From the NCBI GenBank assembly GCA_964634205.1, contig CAZWKE010000007.1:1-64000 (forward strand): DNA of 64,000 nucleotides. The letters are read 5' to 3'. Under the pieces are notes generated by a model. It was not told the DNA's origin. It saw nothing but the letters and a program-made list of their open reading frames with translations, and did not search any database. Source of the DNA: JAFGGG01 sp964634205. Its GTDB lineage: Bacteria; Spirochaetota; Spirochaetia; SZUA-6; RPPD01. The position numbers and the translations under genes were made by a program. Shown piece after piece: positions 51,551 to 60,667 of this stretch. Position 1 is the stretch's first letter. The number at the start of each line of letters is the position of its first letter.

Positions 51551-53002
51551 TTACCGTGAAAGCGTCATTGTTTCTTCGCTGTTATTGCGCAGCACGGTAA
51601 TTTCCAGCTCCTTTGCTTTCTTATCGTTCAGAGAGCGAAAGAAATCGAGCATTGTTTTTACGGGATTATCGTTTATCTTTAAAATCACGTCCCCGCTTTG
51701 AAGGCCGGCGTAAAAGGAAGCGGTACCCCGTTCGACAACCGTAACCGCAACTCCCTGCACACTACTTTTCAGATCATATTTTTTCCGTATTTTTTCCGTC
51801 AGCGCGTGGACAACTATTCCCGGCCAGGACATTTTTGTGCGGTTGGAAACAAGACGTTCGGTGGGCCGTTGTTCCAGTTTGAAGCGAAGTGTAATCACAT
51901 CGCCGTAACGAATTACCTCAAATTCTACGGGAATACCGGGGGTGATATCACTGATAATCATGGTCAGATGGCGATCGTCCCGGACGTCTGTCCCGTTTAT
52001 TTTCGTAATCAGATCACCGGGTAACAGGCCGCCGCGTTCCGCGGGCGAGTCTTTTATCACCTGATTAATAAAAGCCCCTTTTTTGCCTTCGATCTGAAGT
52101 TCTGTTGCGGTTTGATTTGTAGGAACACGGGCGACGGAAACACCCAACCAACCATACTGTGCCTTTCCTTTACTAATAAAATCCTTGATTGCTTTTTTGG
52201 CGTTATTTATGGGGATGGCAAATCCGATACCGATACTTCCCCCGGTAGGACTGGTAATCCAGGTGTTTATACCGATAACCTCTCCGTCGATATTAACCAG
52301 CGCGCCGCCGGAATTCCCGGGATTGATCCCCGCGTCGGTCTGAATGAAGTCACTGATATTGTAGAGTCGTGAATTATAATCAAGCCGACGACCAAGGGCA
52401 CTGACGATGCCCGCCGTTACAGAAGACTGCCACCCGAAAGGATTACCGATAGCCAAGACCCAATCACCAACCTTAAGCTTGTCGGAATTTCCTAAACGCG
52501 CTACCGGTAGATCGTGATCACTTTTAAACACAAGCAGGCTGATATCTTTCCGTTCATCCTCCCCGACAATCTCCGCTTTATATTCGGTTTTATCGGCCAG
52601 GGTTACGGACAATCCCTTGCTGCCTTTGACAACATGGTAATTGGTCAATACATAGTATTTGTCTCCGATCCTATCGACAATCACTCCCGATCCCATACCA
52701 TACTGTTCAAAATTATGCTCCTTGGGTGTTCCGTCATCCTGTTCAGGGTCATTAAAAAAATAGTCCCATGGCGCGTTCTTGGATACAATGTCCGTCACAT
52801 TTATATTTACCACCGCGGGAACCACGGTTTTGGCAATTTCCCTGAATGAACCCTGCAGTTCGAGCAGCGATTCCTTTCCGGAACCTCCGGGTCCAAAAAG
52901 ACTGTTGCAGGAAAAAATAAAGAGAAATATAAAAACAGCCGCAATCATACTGCCGATATGTATAGGGCCTTTATAAGCAATCCTTTTCATGGTATTTACC
53001 AT
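51551..53002 (-). CDS. htrA: HtrA/DegP-type serine protease, predicted lipoprotein, two PDZ domains
   Basis: A 483-residue envelope protease and chaperone. N-terminal hydrophobic helix ending in IFSC, a likely lipobox. The triad is H123 (LTNYHVVKG), D153 (RKDISLLVFK) and S231 (INPGNSGGAL). Two PDZ domains follow (about 275-370 and 390-480). Length and order match DegP/DegQ. It lies between map and a phosphoribosyltransferase in a run that also includes SurA-like and DnaJ proteins. The alternative start at the fifth codon cannot be excluded. Confidence 0.95.
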   Translation of the reverse strand: MVNTMKRIAYKGPIHIGSMIAAVFIFLFIFSCNSLFGPGGSGKESLLELQGSFREIAKTVVPAVVNINVTDIVSKNAPWDYFFNDPEQDDGTPKEHNFEQYGMGSGVIVDRIGDKYYVLTNYHVVKGSKGLSVTLADKTEYKAEIVGEDERKDISLLVFKSDHDLPVARLGNSDKLKVGDWVLAIGNPFGWQSSVTAGIVSALGRRLDYNSRLYNISDFIQTDAGINPGNSGGALVNIDGEVIGINTWITSPTGGSIGIGFAIPINNAKKAIKDFISKGKAQYGWLGVSVARVPTNQTATELQIEGKKGAFINQVIKDSPAERGGLLPGDLITKINGTDVRDDRHLTMIISDITPGIPVEFEVIRYGDVITLRFKLEQRPTERLVSNRTKMSWPGIVVHALTEKIRKKYDLKSSVQGVAVTVVERGTASFYAGLQSGDVILKINDNPVKTMLDFFRSLNDKKAKELEITVLRNNSEETMTLSR

Positions 53003-53072
53003 ACCCCCTTCTACTGTAAATATAGCTTACTATAAATAAATATACTATATTTTTTTTTAAGTTACATGAAAT

Positions 53073-53822
53073 TCAGGGTATCGCTGTAAGAATTTCTGTA
53101 TGATCATCTAAAATCGCTATGGTATGCTCAAAATGAGCCGAATTCTTTCCATCCGCGGTGATCACCGTCCAACCGTCTTCAAGCACACGCACCTGCCATG
53201 TGCCGCGGTTAAGCATCGGCTCAATAGCCAAAACCATGCCGGCACGCAACTTTTTATTGGGACCGGCCGCCGGATAATTAAATATCTGCGGGTCCTCATG
53301 CAGGGCGAACCCTACCCCATGACCGCAATATTCACGTACTACCTGGAATCCATTCTCCTGGGCATGTGAAAAAATGCCCAGAGAGATATCTCCGATCCGG
53401 TGTTTTACGCTGCTGCCTGCAATACCCTTTTGCAGGCATTCTTCCGTGACCCGGATCAGTTTTTTGTTTTCAGCGGTGATTTCACCGATGCCGTAGGTTT
53501 TCGCAGCATCCGCGATGTACCCCTTATAGGTTACCCCCAGATCAATGCTGACAATGTCCCCTTTACAGAGTTTTCGGGAACCGGGAATACCATGGATAAC
53601 CTGGTTGTTGATCGAAACACAGAGGGAGGCCGGATAATTAAAGTAACCGAGAAATGTCGGGGTTGCCTGTTTTTTGCGAATAAAATCATGGGCTATACTG
53701 TCAAGTTCACCGGTTGTAATATTTTCAGTAAGATATGCTTCCAAATAGGTCAAGGTTTGGGACAGGATATGCCCGGCGTCGCGTATTCTCTGTATATCGT
53801 CATGGCTTTTTAATTGGATCAT
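53073..53822 (-). CDS. map: Methionine aminopeptidase type I
   Basis: A 249-residue dinuclear metalloenzyme that removes initiator Met. Metal ligands are seen in SIDLGVTYKGYIADAA (two Asp), GHGVGFALHEDP (His), LAIEPML (Glu) and HFEHTIAI (Glu). No N-terminal zinc finger, so type Ia. 23 nt after the bactofilin gene. Confidence 0.97.
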   Translation of the reverse strand: MIQLKSHDDIQRIRDAGHILSQTLTYLEAYLTENITTGELDSIAHDFIRKKQATPTFLGYFNYPASLCVSINNQVIHGIPGSRKLCKGDIVSIDLGVTYKGYIADAAKTYGIGEITAENKKLIRVTEECLQKGIAGSSVKHRIGDISLGIFSHAQENGFQVVREYCGHGVGFALHEDPQIFNYPAAGPNKKLRAGMVLAIEPMLNRGTWQVRVLEDGWTVITADGKNSAHFEHTIAILDDHTEILTAIP

Positions 53823-53845
53823 TATGCATTGTTCTCGATAGCAAC

Positions 53846-54304
53846 TTATTTTTTTTGCGAATTTTCCTCACGTTGTGACGTACCGGCGGATTTTTTCCCA
53901 AAGGAATTAAACTCCTCTTCAACATTTTTACCGAAGGACTCTTCAATGAGTTTTTTTATACTTTCAGTTTTCGAACTGGTAATCGATATTTCTCCGTGGG
54001 ATATAACACCCTCTTCGACGTTCAGTTTGGGAGTTTTAATATTCCCCAGAACCTTGCCTGATTGAACCAGGTTTACCTCCTCAAGGGCATGGATATTCCC
54101 GATGAGTACACCGGCAATGGTAACACTGCGGGCGGTAATATCGGTTTTTACCTGTCCGGATGGACCGATAATCAGCTGATCATTTGTTTTAATCTCTCCT
54201 GAAAACTTCCCGTCAATACGAATCGAACCGTTCACATAGAACTTGCCTTCGAATACCGATCCCTCACCGATTATACAGTCGGACATATCATTTACTTTAC
54301 TCAT
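53846..54304 (-). CDS. Bactofilin
   Basis: A 152-residue cytoskeletal protein. The core (about 10-112) has the repeating pattern of the right-handed beta-helix: IGEGSVFEGKFYVNGSIRIDG, NDQLIIGPSGQVKTD, TIAGVLIGNI. The C-terminal tail is charged and disordered. Bactofilins polymerise without nucleotides on membranes and shape cells or place wall enzymes. AAGGAG precedes the ATG. A paralog is at 60282-60665. Confidence 0.95.
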   Translation of the reverse strand: MSKVNDMSDCIIGEGSVFEGKFYVNGSIRIDGKFSGEIKTNDQLIIGPSGQVKTDITARSVTIAGVLIGNIHALEEVNLVQSGKVLGNIKTPKLNVEEGVISHGEISITSSKTESIKKLIEESFGKNVEEEFNSFGKKSAGTSQREENSQKK

Positions 54305-54345
54305 GAGTACTCCTTGTTTACCTTAACTATCGCCTGGAAATAGTA

Positions 54346-55995
54346 TCATTTTATAGGGTGCACTTCAAGTTGTTTTAACAGGCGGAAGGCTTGTGCGTTT
54401 TTGGGATCCAGCTCCAGCGCATAGCGAAACTCCATTTTTGCACTTTCCATGTTCCCTTTATTAAGATTAATGTTCCCCAGTCGTGTTTGTACTTTGGAAA
54501 GTACCGACTCATAGCCGTGGAGGTTTTCCCGTTCAAAATAACTCACAATCTGTCTGAGTTGGTCTTCCGCGGTCTTAAGGCGGCCGTTTCTCTCAAGTAC
54601 AACCGCGTAATTATACCGCACCCGCCAGTTCTCATGCAACAACAGGCTCTGTTCCAGAAGTGTTTCTGCTTTTGTTGTGTTACCGTTTAATGCCTGAATT
54701 ACTCCCTTTAAGTGCAACATCCAGGGAAGATTTGCCTGGTTTGTCGCTTTTTCGTATTCCGCAACCACATGGGACGCATTTTCCGATTCATTCGTGGCTA
54801 TAAGATACCAGGCCAGTATCTGACAAGACTTGGCGTTGCCCGGATTGCTGTTAAACAGCTCACGCAGTTTTACTCTATATTGGTTTGAAGAGATTTCCCC
54901 CCATTCCAGGTAAATTCGGAGAAGGTTTGCCTGGAAATCGTCGGGGTGCCGGTTTAAGTAGGCGGACAATATCTCTTCACCTTCGGTCTTATGCTTGTCG
55001 CTGTATAAAATCTTCACCAGTGTAAGGGTAATCTCTTTGCTGTCGGGAAACACCGCCTGTGCTTTCTGCAATATTTCCAAGGCAGCAGAATCATTATGCT
55101 TTGTGATGGAAATAAACGCCAGGTTGACGTAAGGAATCGCCGAATATCCGGGATCGGTTTGAATGGCCTTTTCATAATAGAAGGCGGCATCTTCTATCCG
55201 GTCCAGGCGCAGATTGATGTCACCGATAATTATTCTGATATCATTTCTTTCGGGCTCCCGACGCAGCACCTCTTTCAGACGCAGCAGAGCCGCTGCGTAT
55301 TTTCCGGCATCATAAGCAAAAAACCCGGCCGGTTCGTTGAATTGATTGTGCTGGAGATACTCCTCACTGATAAGAAACGCTTTATTATAATTGCCCTGCC
55401 CGGCGTAAAGCAGTGCAGCGTCAAGGTACAAGCGAGGTTCATCAAACCGCGAGGCGGACCGGATAAATGGTTCCGGCTTTTTTGCGGATTCAAGGTTTAG
55501 GAGCGGATTTTTTTCTCCGGGAACATCGAGTCCGCCCCGCAGAATTGCTTCGGAGAGAAATGAAGCAATCATGGGATTGTTCTTAAACTTCCCCGCAATT
55601 CTTACCGCCGAGTCTATATCCCCATATCGCAGGCAGGCATAAATTACCGCACCGGCAAGCTTCTCATTTCCGCCGATATGCGCAAATGCTCTCAGTGCAT
55701 AATCCCTGAACTCATGAAAATCCTGTTTCAGGACGGCGATTTTTTGGAAGCGCTTCAAAATCTGCAGATAGTCTGAAGCGGTATGTGCCCGGCTGAAAAT
55801 ACGGGTTAATGATGATTCTGCTTCGGAAATATTGGCATTAACGATAAATCCGTCGACTTTCGCCATTGTTGTCCCGATGTCCTTTGTGTTTTCGGTACTT
55901 GAAAAAAATCTGATATAAAGAAATACCAGCAGCAGGCAGAGGCCGGCGAACGCAGCAATAGCGATGATTAATTTACGTACCAACAATTTGTTCAT
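54346..55995 (-). CDS. Membrane-anchored TPR protein
   Basis: A 549-residue protein with one N-terminal membrane helix (9-29, LIIAIAAFAGLCLLLVFLYI) followed by at least eight TPR units, for example AYFYEKA-type AAFYYEKAIQTDPGYSAIP, NKGNMESAKMEFRYALELDP near the end. It should lie in the periplasm as a scaffold. It overlaps nusB by 4 nt (ATGA) and precedes the bactofilin gene by 41 nt, so envelope organisation is a reasonable guess. Confidence 0.85.
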   Translation of the reverse strand: MNKLLVRKLIIAIAAFAGLCLLLVFLYIRFFSSTENTKDIGTTMAKVDGFIVNANISEAESSLTRIFSRAHTASDYLQILKRFQKIAVLKQDFHEFRDYALRAFAHIGGNEKLAGAVIYACLRYGDIDSAVRIAGKFKNNPMIASFLSEAILRGGLDVPGEKNPLLNLESAKKPEPFIRSASRFDEPRLYLDAALLYAGQGNYNKAFLISEEYLQHNQFNEPAGFFAYDAGKYAAALLRLKEVLRREPERNDIRIIIGDINLRLDRIEDAAFYYEKAIQTDPGYSAIPYVNLAFISITKHNDSAALEILQKAQAVFPDSKEITLTLVKILYSDKHKTEGEEILSAYLNRHPDDFQANLLRIYLEWGEISSNQYRVKLRELFNSNPGNAKSCQILAWYLIATNESENASHVVAEYEKATNQANLPWMLHLKGVIQALNGNTTKAETLLEQSLLLHENWRVRYNYAVVLERNGRLKTAEDQLRQIVSYFERENLHGYESVLSKVQTRLGNINLNKGNMESAKMEFRYALELDPKNAQAFRLLKQLEVHPIK

Positions 55996-56420
55996 TGTTT
56001 CAGGGGTTTATGTTTTTTACAAACTCCGTCAAGGATACCATTAATGAATCTGAACGACTCCTCGTTGCCGAATTGCTTGGCAATATCAATTGCCTCATCG
56101 ATGGTAACCGAAGCCGGGATATCGCTTTCAAAAATCAAACAGTAAATACTCATTCGTAATATCGCCAGATCCACCTTGGAGACCCGTTCAAAATCCCAAT
56201 GCTCAAGCTGATTTTTGATTATCTCATCAATAAAACCGATATTTTCAATAGTGCCGCTTATAAGGATATGCGCAAAAGCGAGTGTATCCTCCTGCAGTTT
56301 TTTTATGCGGTCCTCTCCCATCCATGAAAAATCACATAATTCACCTATTTCCTCTTGTGAGAAGTCGTAGCGATAAAGAGATTGAAATGCCAGTATTCTT
56401 CCTTTACGTCTTGAGCCCAT
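55992..56420 (-). CDS. nusB: Transcription antitermination factor NusB
   Basis: A 142-residue all-helical protein that binds boxA RNA with NusE in rRNA antitermination. Features: SRRKGRILAFQSLYRYDF, ILRMSIYCLIFESDIPASVTIDEAIDIAKQFG split over the core, and FINGILD. ATG at 56420 lies 2 nt after the SurA-like stop; a TTG nine codons upstream is less likely because it overlaps. Confidence 0.93.
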   Translation of the reverse strand: MGSRRKGRILAFQSLYRYDFSQEEIGELCDFSWMGEDRIKKLQEDTLAFAHILISGTIENIGFIDEIIKNQLEHWDFERVSKVDLAILRMSIYCLIFESDIPASVTIDEAIDIAKQFGNEESFRFINGILDGVCKKHKPLKQ

Positions 56421-56422
56421 TC

Positions 56423-57469
56423 TTACCAGGAAAGGTTTTCTTCCCAAATTTTTATATCGGCTTCCTTGCGCAATTCGTTCGTTGTTTCTGCAATAGCTTT
56501 TTGCAGATTCTGTGCCTGTTTTAATTGAGTGAGATAGGCTTTGATGTACTGTCGCACACTCATCGCGTTTTGCGGCGGTATTTTATCATCCAGATTCAAT
56601 GTCTTGAAAGGGATTTTTTCCAACACAAATACAATATGGTAGCCGACGTTTGAGGTGAGTACATTACTTACCTGTTTTTCTTGCAGACTGAAGAGTTTAT
56701 TGAAAAAATCAGCACCGAATATTTTTTTACTGTTTTCATCATCCCGCCGCAGCAAGGCAGGGACCATAGTACCGATTTTTTTCTGTCCGCTTGAATCAAA
56801 AATCTCCCAATAATCGTCAAAACTACCGCCGTTTTTAAGTTTATTATCTATTTCTTCCGCCTTTGCTCTGGCATCTTTTTTTTCCTGCGCGTTTAATCCC
56901 TGCAGGTTGATGAAAATATGTTTAAAGCGGATCATCTCCGGTGAAGTGAAGTCCTTGCGATGATTATTAAAATAATCCTCGACCTCCGTATTACTCGGCT
57001 CGGCAATGTTTTGGAAGTAACTTCTCTTGGCCTTCCTGACGTATTTGTCCGCTAACTTCATTTTCCGCACCTCATCCTCAAACTCATTTAAGGATTTTCC
57101 CTGTTTTTTCAGCAAAGCTACAAAATCATCCTTGGTGATCTTTCTATTCAGCTGGCGGGAAATGTTTTCTATATATTGGTTAACCATGGCGTTGATTTCA
57201 GTATCGGTTACCACAATATGTGCTTTTTTGGCTGCCTGGATGATCAGTTTTTCGTCAATGAGTTTATTAAGCAATTGTTTTCGTTCATCCGCGGTCAGTT
57301 TACGCTTGTAATTGGTCTCAAATAATGTAATTATTTGTTTAAACTGGTTTTGACTGATGATTTCGCTTTCATTAAGATATACAGAAGCTACCGGCTTATC
57401 GATGGTTTGAGCCGAGAGATAATTTACCATTAACAAAAGTACACTCAGGATTAACCCTAAACGCTTCAT
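56423..57469 (-). CDS. SurA-like periplasmic chaperone with PpiC domain
   Basis: A 348-residue exported protein with a signal peptide (LGLILSVLLLMVNYLSAQ). A SurA N-terminal helical domain (about 30-160, LLNKLIDEKLIIQAAKKAHI) is followed by one parvulin-type PpiC domain (about 175-285, MIRFKHIFINLQG, NGGSFDDYWEIF, VGYHIVFVLEK). Expected to help outer-membrane proteins cross the periplasm. GGGAG precedes the ATG. Whether the isomerase site is active cannot be told. Confidence 0.88.
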   Translation of the reverse strand: MKRLGLILSVLLLMVNYLSAQTIDKPVASVYLNESEIISQNQFKQIITLFETNYKRKLTADERKQLLNKLIDEKLIIQAAKKAHIVVTDTEINAMVNQYIENISRQLNRKITKDDFVALLKKQGKSLNEFEDEVRKMKLADKYVRKAKRSYFQNIAEPSNTEVEDYFNNHRKDFTSPEMIRFKHIFINLQGLNAQEKKDARAKAEEIDNKLKNGGSFDDYWEIFDSSGQKKIGTMVPALLRRDDENSKKIFGADFFNKLFSLQEKQVSNVLTSNVGYHIVFVLEKIPFKTLNLDDKIPPQNAMSVRQYIKAYLTQLKQAQNLQKAIAETTNELRKEADIKIWEENLSW

Positions 57470-57534
57470 ATTCTTATCGTCTCCCTTAAAATATTGATTC
57501 CACTTTTTTAAACATCAGAAGAATACAAATATAT

Positions 57535-58392
57535 TCACTGCACGTCAAGTACGGTTGTTTTCAATTCGGAATTCGCGCCGAATCCTATTTTCTCCAGCAG
57601 TTTTTTGGTGCCGGGCATTCGTTTATCAAATTTAAATGCTCTTTCAAAATAATCAATTGCATTTTGTCTTTGTCCCAGATTTACGTAAATTTCAGCAATC
57701 TTCTTACAAAAAAAGGCTTTGTCTTTGTCCGCAATATTAAGCGACAGCAGGTTTTCCACCTGCAAAATACACCAGTTTTTCGGTTTTTGTTTCTGTAGTT
57801 TTGCCGCAACGATAAAACGCAGCCGGTCTATGACTTCTTCGATAAAAAAGTGAAAATACGGCTTTTTTTCCTCTTCAATCACCAGTTTCTTAAACAGAAA
57901 AAAGGCTTTCTCATACTGTCCGCGGTTTTGAAACTCTTCGGCGAGCAGAAATATACAATCCCTGTAATCACCGTCCGGCAAATAGTCTTTCAAATCAAAA
58001 TCCTCGAATGAAAGCTTTTCGTAGAGACGCACGGCATCCTCATTATGACCGTTGAGAATATCATAAAAGATCAGTTTCGCCTGGGAATACAGATCCTTTG
58101 GGGTATTTTTCAAAAATTCACGATAATTAAAGCGCGATATCTTTTTAAAGGGAACGAATTCCCGGTCATACGCCTTTCGCTTTAGGGGATTGCTGAGAAC
58201 GCTATAGGCCAGAAGCAGCAGCCGCATCTGCTCTTCGGATTTTTTTTTATCTTTCGAGTTTACGTCCGGATGGATCTTTTTCGCCTTAGAGCGAAAAGAC
58301 TCTTTGATTGTCTTGAGTGAGGAATTTTTCGCCACACCAAGAATCTCATAATAGTTCAACATGTTCTCTACCGTATATTTATACATTGTCAT
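57535..58392 (-). CDS. DnaJ-domain protein with TPR repeats
   Basis: A 285-residue cytoplasmic protein. The J domain covers about 12-80 and holds the HPD motif (KKIHPDVNS) needed to stimulate DnaK. No Gly/Phe, zinc or DnaJ C-terminal domains follow; the rest is helical with TPR-like repeats (KAFFCKKIAEIYVNLGQRQ, AIDYFERAFKFDKRMPG). It is therefore a specialised co-chaperone. Located upstream of the SurA-like gene. The initial ATG or the ATG two codons later could start it. Confidence 0.87.
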   Translation of the reverse strand: MTMYKYTVENMLNYYEILGVAKNSSLKTIKESFRSKAKKIHPDVNSKDKKKSEEQMRLLLLAYSVLSNPLKRKAYDREFVPFKKISRFNYREFLKNTPKDLYSQAKLIFYDILNGHNEDAVRLYEKLSFEDFDLKDYLPDGDYRDCIFLLAEEFQNRGQYEKAFFLFKKLVIEEEKKPYFHFFIEEVIDRLRFIVAAKLQKQKPKNWCILQVENLLSLNIADKDKAFFCKKIAEIYVNLGQRQNAIDYFERAFKFDKRMPGTKKLLEKIGFGANSELKTTVLDVQ

Positions 58393-58431
58393 TACGCTTT
58401 TTCATTTATTAAACAACAAAAGGCAAAGAAA

Positions 58432-58475
58432 GTTTCATAAAACTTTATGATATCCATAGAGTTTTTTCATGAAAC
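58432..58475 (-). terminator. Probable terminator after the flavodoxin-like gene
   Basis: On the minus strand GTTTCAT...AAAACT pairs with AGTTTT...ATGAAAC in a stem of about 13 bp with a small bulge, followed by TTTCTTTGCCTTTT. The AT-rich stem makes it weaker than a standard terminator. Confidence 0.5.
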
Positions 58476-58491
58476 AATGGAGCCGGCTATT

Positions 58492-58899
58492 TTAAATATG
58501 AAGCTTTTTGCCTGCTTCGAATGCCTCATCTTTTTGTGAAAAAATCAAAGAGTTTTTTATCAACATCCCTTCTTTTTCCATGGCCGCCATGAGATTCAAC
58601 AATGCTTTATTGGTTCCGAAAGTATTCTTTATGACAAAAGCTGAAGATTTTTTTCCGGTCATCGAACCGGCCTGATTGAGATAATGGGTAATCTTTTCCG
58701 ATATTTTGCCGAATGCGGATGATTGTTCGGTGCCCAGGACGATATAATTAAAAATAAGCAGTTTTTTATCACCGGACTCGTTTACATTGATGCATTCGAC
58801 CTGGTGACCCTGGGTTTCAATACCTTTTGCCAGGGATTCCGCTATCTCGGTAAGCGTTCGATTATTTTTATCAGACAGATAAACAACTGCTACCCGCAT
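58492..58899 (-). CDS. Flavodoxin-like protein
   Basis: About 135 residues. MRVAVVYLSDKNNRTLTEIAESLAKGIE has the layout of the first strand, phosphate loop and helix of flavodoxins, though the loop is SDKNNRT rather than a Ser/Thr-rich TGNT. FNYIVLGTEQSSAFGKISEKI resembles the region contacting the flavin. It may be a flavodoxin-domain protein lacking normal FMN binding. ATG at 58899 has AAAGAG upstream. It lies 16 nt after tRNA-Leu and shares its transcript. Confidence 0.65.
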   Translation of the reverse strand: MRVAVVYLSDKNNRTLTEIAESLAKGIETQGHQVECINVNESGDKKLLIFNYIVLGTEQSSAFGKISEKITHYLNQAGSMTGKKSSAFVIKNTFGTNKALLNLMAAMEKEGMLIKNSLIFSQKDEAFEAGKKLHI

Positions 58900-58915
58900 A
58901 TCCACTCTTTCTTAG

Positions 58916-59001
58916 TACCGGAGACCGGACTTGAACCGGTACAGCTTATGAGGCCGGGGGATTTTAAGTCCCCTGTGTCTACCAAATTCCACCACTCCGG
59001 C
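58916..59001 (-). tRNA. tRNA-Leu (UAA)
   Basis: An 86-nt class II tRNA. Acceptor GCCGGAG/CTCCGGT, anticodon stem GGGGA/TCCCC with loop CTTAAAA giving TAA, a long variable arm (GGCCTCATAAGCTGT region) and T arm ACCGG-TTCAAGT-CCGGT. Discriminator A; CCA not encoded. Confidence 0.96.
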
Positions 59002-59012
59002 AATTAATACGT

Positions 59013-59042
59013 ATATTACTATTATACAAAGAAATTAGTCAA
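59013..59042 (-). promoter_or_regulatory. Putative sigma-70 promoter of tRNA-Leu
   Basis: Minus strand TTGACT (59042-59037), 18-nt spacer, TAATAT (59018-59013). A perfect TATAAT at 59026-59021 overlaps but lacks a -35 at proper spacing. The start would be a few nt before the tRNA. Confidence 0.5.
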
Positions 59043-59110
59043 GCCACGGCATTCTCATTACACCAATTATAAATTTGCCGGCCATTGCATCCAGAAAGCG
59101 GCAGTTCAAA

Positions 59111-60298
59111 TTAATTCACAATCGGAATAGCAATTTGGAATTTTGTGCCCTTGGACTCTTTACTGAATACGCTGAGACGACCTTCATGAGCGTCGACGAT
59201 ACTTTTTACGATACACATTCCCAGTCCGGTACCGCCGCTTTTTGAATAAGAAAAAAACGGTTCGAATATATTTTTCAAGACCTCACGACTCATACCCACA
59301 CCCGAGTCAATAATCTCAAAAATCAATGTTTTGCCTTTGTTTGATACCTTGATCTTCAGGATACCGCCTTCCGGCATGGCTTTGCGGGAGTTATCCGCAA
59401 TATTATAAAGCATGCGTAATATTCTTTCTTTGTCCAGGAGGACCGGACCGTCAAAGGTCACTTCACTGGAGACGGTTATACCCCGGGCTTTGAATTTTTC
59501 ATAGATCGATTCCAAAAATTGTGTCATCAGTTCATCTAATTTGACAATTGAAATGTTTAATCGCAGCTCACCTTTTGAATAGTCCAGCAGCTCATTTGCA
59601 ATATGATTGATCCTGTCCGCTTCATTCACAATTTTTCTGGCGCTGGTTTTTGAGCGTTCGGTATCATTTGCGTTTAAGCAGATCATCTCGGCATAACCTC
59701 TAATCACCGAAAGCGGATTACGAATATCATGAAGGATAAGTGAAGAAAACTTCCCCACCGCGGACAGCCGTTCAGCCCGCAGGAGTTCCTCCTGAGCCTC
59801 CTGCAGCTCTTTATAGGCAATTTCAAGTTTCCTGTTCTTTTCCCTTAAGCCCTCCACAAAACTTTCATTGCTTTTCCTTACCATGGCGGAAACCGATTTC
59901 ATGATAGACAATGCGATTGAACTGTTTTCTTTGATAATGCGTTGAAAATCATCACGGTAGATATAGAGCAACTCGGTTACTTCCCGGGCAATGACCGTGG
60001 CACTGCGGGGAAGCTCATCGACAAGGGCCATTTCGCCGAAAAGGTGGCCCGGCCCATGCACCGCAAGCAGATCAGGTTCTTCCAGGGAGTAGTCTTTCCA
60101 GACCTCTACCGCACCGGAAAGAATAATAAAGAAACGGTTGGCCTCGGACCCCTCTTTACAAATGATATCACCCGTATTCACCGTCTGCCGGTGGCAGACA
60201 TTCCCGATACTCTTAATTTCTTCATCCGTAAGCCCGTTAAAGAAATAGACATTACGAATAAAATCATAGTGATTGTGACTGTTATTCTTTGCTTGCAT
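59111..60298 (-). CDS. Histidine kinase with N-terminal cyclic nucleotide-binding domain
   Basis: A 395-residue soluble kinase. The CNB domain (about 15-130) keeps FGEMALVDELPRSATV, the phosphate-binding cassette, so cAMP or a similar ligand is likely. A coiled coil (about 140-180) leads to HisKA with H190 (ILHDIRNPLSV) and a HATPase with NIADNSRKA, DSGVGMS and GGTGLGMCI. No membrane segment and no receiver, so an outside response regulator is needed. Its start lies 17 nt inside the end of the bactofilin gene, implying coupled expression of the two. Confidence 0.93.
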   Translation of the reverse strand: MQAKNNSHNHYDFIRNVYFFNGLTDEEIKSIGNVCHRQTVNTGDIICKEGSEANRFFIILSGAVEVWKDYSLEEPDLLAVHGPGHLFGEMALVDELPRSATVIAREVTELLYIYRDDFQRIIKENSSIALSIMKSVSAMVRKSNESFVEGLREKNRKLEIAYKELQEAQEELLRAERLSAVGKFSSLILHDIRNPLSVIRGYAEMICLNANDTERSKTSARKIVNEADRINHIANELLDYSKGELRLNISIVKLDELMTQFLESIYEKFKARGITVSSEVTFDGPVLLDKERILRMLYNIADNSRKAMPEGGILKIKVSNKGKTLIFEIIDSGVGMSREVLKNIFEPFFSYSKSGGTGLGMCIVKSIVDAHEGRLSVFSKESKGTKFQIAIPIVN

Positions 60299-60665
60299 AC
60301 AACATCTCTAAATACTCTTTGGTATTTTCAATCCGGGCATGACTGATAGTGCATTTGCCTTCCAGAATAACCCCGTCCTGAATAATGAGCTCGGGGGTCT
60401 TGATGTCACCCAATACCCTTGCTGTGGAAAGCAGGAGTATACGTTTTACCGCCGTAATATTTCCCATCACAATGCCCTTGACAATGACACTGGTTGCATA
60501 TACTTCAGTCTTTACCCTGGCTTTGGGACCGATTTCCAGCTGGTCGACATGAAGCACCTTACCTTCGAACGTCCCGTCAATTCTCAGATTTCCGTTTACG
60601 GCAAATCTTCCTTCAAAAACCGAATTATCTCCGATACTGGAGTTTACTTCCAAACCGATATCCAC
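60282..60665 (-). CDS. Bactofilin
   Basis: A 127-residue bactofilin with the same beta-helix register as the one at 53846-54304: IGDNSVFEGRFAVNGNLRIDG, VDQLEIGPKARVKTE, VIVKGIVMGNI. The flanking tails are short. It overlaps the cNMP-domain kinase by 17 nt and follows the coiled-coil gene by 2 nt. Roles in cell shape or flagellar/polar organisation are known for spirochete bactofilins in general terms only. Confidence 0.93.
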   Translation of the reverse strand: MDIGLEVNSSIGDNSVFEGRFAVNGNLRIDGTFEGKVLHVDQLEIGPKARVKTEVYATSVIVKGIVMGNITAVKRILLLSTARVLGDIKTPELIIQDGVILEGKCTISHARIENTKEYLEMLYASKE

Positions 60666-60667
60666 TG

